DNA of 8,958 bases from an uncultured Coriobacteriaceae bacterium (GTDB lineage: Bacteria > Actinomycetota > Coriobacteriia > Coriobacteriales > QAMH01), in the NCBI GenBank assembly GCA_902783925.1, contig CACZSV010000030.1:1-8958 (forward strand). Direction: 5' to 3'. A model generated the notes under the pieces. That model searched no databases. It saw only the letters and a program-made list of their open reading frames with translations, and was not told the DNA's origin. Shown piece after piece: positions 5,537-8,958 of the stretch. Each line of letters starts with the position of its first letter. Position 1 is the stretch's first letter. A program made the position numbers and the translations under genes.

Positions 5537-7627
5537 ATGGCGCAAGACACCAGCACGATTTACGGCAGCATGGTTTTCAACGACAAGGTCATGCGCGACC
5601 GCCTGCCTAAACCTGTTTACAGGAGCCTGCACGAGACCATTCAGGACGGCACTGCGCTGGACGAGGATTCGGCAAACGCTGTTGCTCATGCCATGAAAGA
5701 GTGGGCTATAGAGAATGGCTGCACGCACTACACGCACTGGTTCCAGCCGCTGACGGGTATTACCTCGGAAAAACACGATGCCTTTATCGATCCGATCGAG
5801 GACGGCACGGCAATCACATCGTTTTCCGGAAAAGAGCTCATCCAAGGGGAGCCCGATGCATCTTCGTTTCCCAGCGGCGGGCTGCGCGGAACGGCCGAGG
5901 CGCGCGGGTATACCGCATGGGATCCGACGAGCTTCGCCTTTATCAAGGATGAGGTGCTCTGTATCCCCACGGCTTTCATCTCGTATACGGGCGAGTCTCT
6001 CGACAAGAAGACGCCGCTGCTGCGCAGCATGAAAGCGGTTTCGGACCAGGCAAAGCGCGTGCTCGCCTGCTTTGGTTGCACGGATGTGCCGCAGGTAATC
6101 ACCACTATTGGTGCAGAGCAAGAGTACTTCCTCGTCAAACTCGACGACTACAGCCGTCGCCCGGATCTCATCATGTGCGGGCGCACGCTCTTTGGCGCGC
6201 ATCCCATGAAAGGCCAGGAGCTCGAAGAGCACTACTTCGGTGCGATTCGTGAGGTTGTCAGTGGGTTCATGAAAGAGGTCGACGACAGACTGTGGCGTTT
6301 GGGCGTTGATGCGAAGACAAAGCACAACGAAGTCGCGCCTTGTCAGCATGAGCTGGCGCCGATTTTCTCGCGTGCCAATGTCGCAGCAGATAACAACCTG
6401 CTCACGATGGAGATACTGCGCGAGACCGCACCTCATCACGGGCTTGCCTGCCTGCTCAACGAAAAGCCGTTCAAGGGAATTAACGGTTCTGGCAAGCATG
6501 ACAACTGGTCTCTTGCCGCGCCTGGGTTGAATATGCTCAACCCAGGAGACGACCCTGCTCATAACTACATCTTCCTGCTCTCGCTCGCTGCCGTCATTCA
6601 GGCTGTGGACGATTATCAAGAGCTGTTGCGCGCGACGGTCGCGTCTCCTGGTAACGATCATCGCCTGGGTGCTAACGAAGCCCCTCCGGCAATTGTTTCC
6701 ATATTCCTGGGCGACGAGCTTACGGGTATCGTGAAGGCGATCGCCGAAGGCAAAGACGCTGTCTCGCATGCAAATGCGCGTATGGATCTTGGAAGCGAGA
6801 TCCTTCCTTCGCTCGATCAGGACAATACCGACCGCAATCGGACATCTCCGTTTGCCTTTACCGGGAACCGTTTCGAGTTCCGCATGCCTGGAAGCGAAAT
6901 CAACCTGTCTTCGCCCAACACGGTCATCAACACGGCTGTTGCCAAGAGCTTTAATGAATATGCGAACCGTCTTGAGCCGGCGCAGGATAAAGAGGCTGAG
7001 GCGCTGGCCATTTGCCGCGAAGTGTTCAATGAGCATAGGCGCATCATCTTCAATGGAAACGGCTATTCCGAGGAATGGCCCAAGGAGGCCGAACGCCGCG
7101 GTCTTGCCAACAATACGACGACGCCGGATGCGCTCGTCGCGTATACGGACAAGAAGAATATCGAGCTTATGGGGCAGTTCGATATTCTGAGCGAGACCGA
7201 GATGTACGCGCGCTACGATGTGGACATGGAGCACTATGCAAAAGTCAAGAACATCGAGGCGACCTGCATGCTCGATATGTCGAACCAGATCATCATGCCC
7301 GCGGTCATCAAATACAGCAAGGTCGTAGCAGACGAGATCATCGCGAAGAAGGCCGTGAATCCCGCCCTCTCCACAGAGACGGAAGACAATCTTCTCGAGC
7401 GTCTTTCAGAGGGGCTTCATGATATGGGCGTCAAAACGCATGCGTTGCATATGGCGCATGAAGAAGCCTATGGTAAGGCCGACTGGCCCAAGCGCGCGCA
7501 CGCGTATATGGAGTTGGTTGTTCCCGCGATGGACGAGCTGCGCACGACTGTCGACAGGCTCGAAGAACTCACCGACCGCGAGTACTGGCCGCTTCCTACG
7601 TACAACGACATATTGTTCTACGTGTAG
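5537..7627 (+). CDS. glnN: Type III glutamine synthetase (GSIII)
   Basis: Makes glutamine from glutamate, ammonia and ATP in the cytoplasm, the main route of ammonium assimilation. The length of 696 residues is typical for GSIII and far above GSI/GSII (about 350-470). GSIII hallmarks are in order: THYTHWFQPLTG (63-74) with EKHDAF (78-83), FSGKELIQGEPDASSFPSGG (96-115), the metal-binding GAEQEYF (192-198), NEVAPCQHELAPIF (264-277), the glutamate/ATP-site segment NGSGKHDNWS (316-325), RLGANEAPPA (376-385) and the Arg-rich NRTSPFAFTGNRFEFR (434-449). The C-terminal region (from ~555, ETEMYARYDV...) is the GSIII-specific part. No adenylylation loop of the GSI-beta type is expected in this class. 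The gene stands alone: no glnB, amtB or glutamate synthase is adjacent. The start is fixed by AAAGGAG 10 bases upstream. The ORF is complete with no internal defect. The symbol glnN is the usual one for GSIII; many annotations write glnA. Confidence 0.97.
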   Translation: MAQDTSTIYGSMVFNDKVMRDRLPKPVYRSLHETIQDGTALDEDSANAVAHAMKEWAIENGCTHYTHWFQPLTGITSEKHDAFIDPIEDGTAITSFSGKELIQGEPDASSFPSGGLRGTAEARGYTAWDPTSFAFIKDEVLCIPTAFISYTGESLDKKTPLLRSMKAVSDQAKRVLACFGCTDVPQVITTIGAEQEYFLVKLDDYSRRPDLIMCGRTLFGAHPMKGQELEEHYFGAIREVVSGFMKEVDDRLWRLGVDAKTKHNEVAPCQHELAPIFSRANVAADNNLLTMEILRETAPHHGLACLLNEKPFKGINGSGKHDNWSLAAPGLNMLNPGDDPAHNYIFLLSLAAVIQAVDDYQELLRATVASPGNDHRLGANEAPPAIVSIFLGDELTGIVKAIAEGKDAVSHANARMDLGSEILPSLDQDNTDRNRTSPFAFTGNRFEFRMPGSEINLSSPNTVINTAVAKSFNEYANRLEPAQDKEAEALAICREVFNEHRRIIFNGNGYSEEWPKEAERRGLANNTTTPDALVAYTDKKNIELMGQFDILSETEMYARYDVDMEHYAKVKNIEATCMLDMSNQIIMPAVIKYSKVVADEIIAKKAVNPALSTETEDNLLERLSEGLHDMGVKTHALHMAHEEAYGKADWPKRAHAYMELVVPAMDELRTTVDRLEELTDREYWPLPTYNDILFYV

Positions 7628-7663
7628 TGCCGCGAGGACGATGATGGGCTCCCGAGGCACCCG

Positions 7664-7730
7664 AGTTTGGGCACTGCCAGCCACGAGATGCCCGAACTTT
7701 GGACACTGGTTTTTTGCCCAGCCAAGTTCG
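7664..7730 (+). terminator. Overlapping alternative hairpins with T-run after glnN
   Basis: Hairpin A pairs AGTTTGGGCA (7664-7673) with TGCCCGAACT (7689-7698), 10 bp with one wobble. Hairpin B pairs CGAACTT-T-GG (7693-7702, one bulged T) with CCAAGTTCG (7722-7730) and adds CTGG/CCAG (7706-7709 with 7718-7721), closing on a loop with six Ts (7710-7715). A and B share 7693-7698 and cannot form together. The simplest reading is the glnN terminator: hairpin A followed by the T-run, though 11 bases separate them. Confidence 0.5.
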
Positions 7731-7755
7731 CCTCCTACCGCTGAACGGCCATTTC

Positions 7756-7784
7756 TTCCAAACGGTTCATAGGGGCTGTATACT
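7756..7784 (+). promoter_or_regulatory. Promoter of the leucine-rich repeat protein gene
   Basis: TATACT at 7779-7784 matches the -10 consensus at five of six positions. A weak -35, TTCCAA at 7756-7761, sits 17 bases upstream. Transcription would start near 7791, leaving a leader of about 35 bases that contains AGGGA (7811-7815), a Shine-Dalgarno candidate 10 bases before the ATG at 7826. Confidence 0.5.
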
Positions 7785-7825
7785 TACCGGGTTGAAATAG
7801 CGTTTGCTCCAGGGATGTGGTTGCC

Positions 7826-8958
7826 ATGACTGCTCAGCTCGCTTCCAAGTCTTTGCCCGCCAAACGAATCATCGCGGTTTTGCTACTGCTCATAGGAGCA
7901 TGCTTGCTTGCGGTTTCTGCAATGACGCAGCAAGCAAACGCCAAGCCATGGGGAGCCATCGAATACTCCATCCAGGGCGACCATGTTCGCATCACTGGCT
8001 TCAATACCGATCATGCATATACGGTAATTACCGTTCCTGAATCGATTGAGGGTCTTCCGGTTACAGAGATTCAGTACGGCGCGTTTAGGCAGAATAGCAC
8101 CTGGACCAAGGTCACTATCAATGCGAAGGTCACGTCTCTTCCAGACGTCTGCTTCTATAAATGCCCCAATCTCAAGGAAGTTGTTCTGCCTGAGACAATA
8201 ACAACGTTGGGTAGTTACTCGTTTTATGGGTGCGAGAACTTGACGAGCGTTACGGGCGCAACAAAGCTCGAAGAGATTGGCGAGAAAGCATTTTTTGGCT
8301 GCACGAGTCTTCCGAGCTTCTCGATGCCAGAAAGCCTAGCAGGCATCGGTACCGAGGCGTTCTACGGTTGCAAGAACCTCACGAGCATCGATGTTCCCAA
8401 AAAAGTGGCGGTGATTATGGATGGCGCGTTTAAGAGCTGCAGCTCTTTAAGCACTGTCACGCTCAACGTGGGCCTTAAGACCATTGGGGCTAATGCGTTT
8501 GACAGCTGCAAGTCTCTCACCACTATCGAAATACCAGAATCGGTCACGACCATTGGGGACAAAGCGTTTAACTATGCCACGGGGCTCGAGTCGACGAACT
8601 TGCCAAGAGGTTTGAAGGCACTTGGCGAAAACGCATTTGCGTATTGCACTAAGCTTTCTACGATTGGGCCATTTCCTGAGAACCTGGAACATATTGGCTC
8701 GTATGTGTTCTCGAATTGCGCTCTTACATACATTGCGCTTCCCGATACCGTCACCGAGCTGCCCATGGGGATGTTCTTCGCATGCAGCAAGCTCGAATCG
8801 ATTGCGCTGCCCGATACGCTGAAGTCCATTGGCAAATACGCTTTTGATGGCTGCAGAGCACTCGAATACCTGCGCGTTCCAAAGAGCGTTACAGCAATTG
8901 GCAACTACGCGTTTGGCAATCTTCAGTCAGCGAAAATGATCTTTTTCGAAAACGGCAA
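7826..8958 (+). CDS. Secreted BspA-like leucine-rich repeat (LRR_5) protein, 3' end outside window
   Basis: The frame is open from ATG 7826 to the last base: 377 whole codons, no stop, so the C-terminus is missing. Residues 1-39 form a signal peptide: Lys/Arg at 8, 13 and 14, a hydrophobic core at 15-33, and ANA before a likely signal peptidase I cut after residue 39. IGAC at 23-26 faintly resembles a lipobox but lies mid-core, so a lipoprotein is unlikely. From residue ~67 about 13 tandem repeats of ~23 residues follow the pattern L-xI-xP-xV-xIGxxAFxxC, the BspA/LRR_5 type (for example LTTIEIPESVTTIGDKAF). Members are typically surface proteins of mucosal bacteria and protozoa, some binding host matrix; the ligand here is unknown. 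The start is preceded by AGGGA 10 bases upstream; an in-frame stop at 7793 limits alternatives to a GTG at 7817. A wall anchor, choline/cell-wall repeats or DUF5648 tail may lie downstream but cannot be seen. Confidence 0.92.
   Translation, partial: MTAQLASKSLPAKRIIAVLLLLIGACLLAVSAMTQQANAKPWGAIEYSIQGDHVRITGFNTDHAYTVITVPESIEGLPVTEIQYGAFRQNSTWTKVTINAKVTSLPDVCFYKCPNLKEVVLPETITTLGSYSFYGCENLTSVTGATKLEEIGEKAFFGCTSLPSFSMPESLAGIGTEAFYGCKNLTSIDVPKKVAVIMDGAFKSCSSLSTVTLNVGLKTIGANAFDSCKSLTTIEIPESVTTIGDKAFNYATGLESTNLPRGLKALGENAFAYCTKLSTIGPFPENLEHIGSYVFSNCALTYIALPDTVTELPMGMFFACSKLESIALPDTLKSIGKYAFDGCRALEYLRVPKSVTAIGNYAFGNLQSAKMIFFENG

Noticed and set aside
5495..7234. A 579-residue open frame antisense to glnN
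   Set aside because: It lies wholly opposite a well-conserved glutamine synthetase gene, has basic low-complexity composition and no recognisable domain. Long antisense frames are common opposite G+C-biased codons.
8000..8958. Regular ~69-base periodicity suggesting a CRISPR array or tandem DNA repeat
   Set aside because: The period is that of 23-residue leucine-rich repeats in an open reading frame; the DNA units are too divergent for a CRISPR array.

Overview
The window looks like chromosomal DNA from a gut-type actinobacterium of the class Coriobacteriia (Eggerthellaceae, Atopobiaceae or Collinsella-like). That placement is an inference. It rests on the tandem DUF5648-type repeats on a Pro/Ala linker, the BspA-like leucine-rich repeat surface protein, the type III glutamine synthetase, the moderately high G+C coding bias, and promoters that fit the loose actinobacterial TANNNT -10 rule. 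No marker gene fixes the genus.

Layout, left to right. (1) Bases 1-452 (+) are the 3' end of a secreted or surface protein ending in three DUF5648-like repeats, followed by a strong hairpin terminator. (2) 659-2245 (+) encodes a membrane protein that I read as a divergent sodium:dicarboxylate-symporter-fold (SDF/DAACS) transporter. Its roughly 125-residue soluble N-terminal domain resembles a degenerate RsbW/GHKL ATPase. This is the most unusual gene here. (3) 2242-2417 is a compact, heavily structured intergenic element: two near-identical GGGG-N-CTGT-CCCC hairpins flank an 18-bp stem that encloses further hairpins. (4) 2426-5308 (-) is uvrA, the complete damage-recognition ATPase of nucleotide excision repair. 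(5) 5309-5536 is the divergent uvrA/glnN control region and contains a 9-bp perfect inverted repeat. (6) 5537-7627 (+) is a full-length type III glutamine synthetase (glnN). (7) 7628-7825 holds two overlapping, mutually exclusive hairpins around a T-run, then a recognisable promoter. (8) 7826 to the end (+) is the 5' part of a secreted BspA-like leucine-rich repeat protein, open to the window edge.

The genes do not form one operon. uvrA is convergent with the transporter gene and divergent from glnN, and each + strand gene has its own spacer with hairpins. Two housekeeping genes (uvrA, glnN) sit between surface or membrane genes. There is no sign of phage, transposase, CRISPR, tRNA or rRNA. 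The most rewarding parts are the transporter with its fused pseudo-ATPase-like domain and the structured repeat element behind it.
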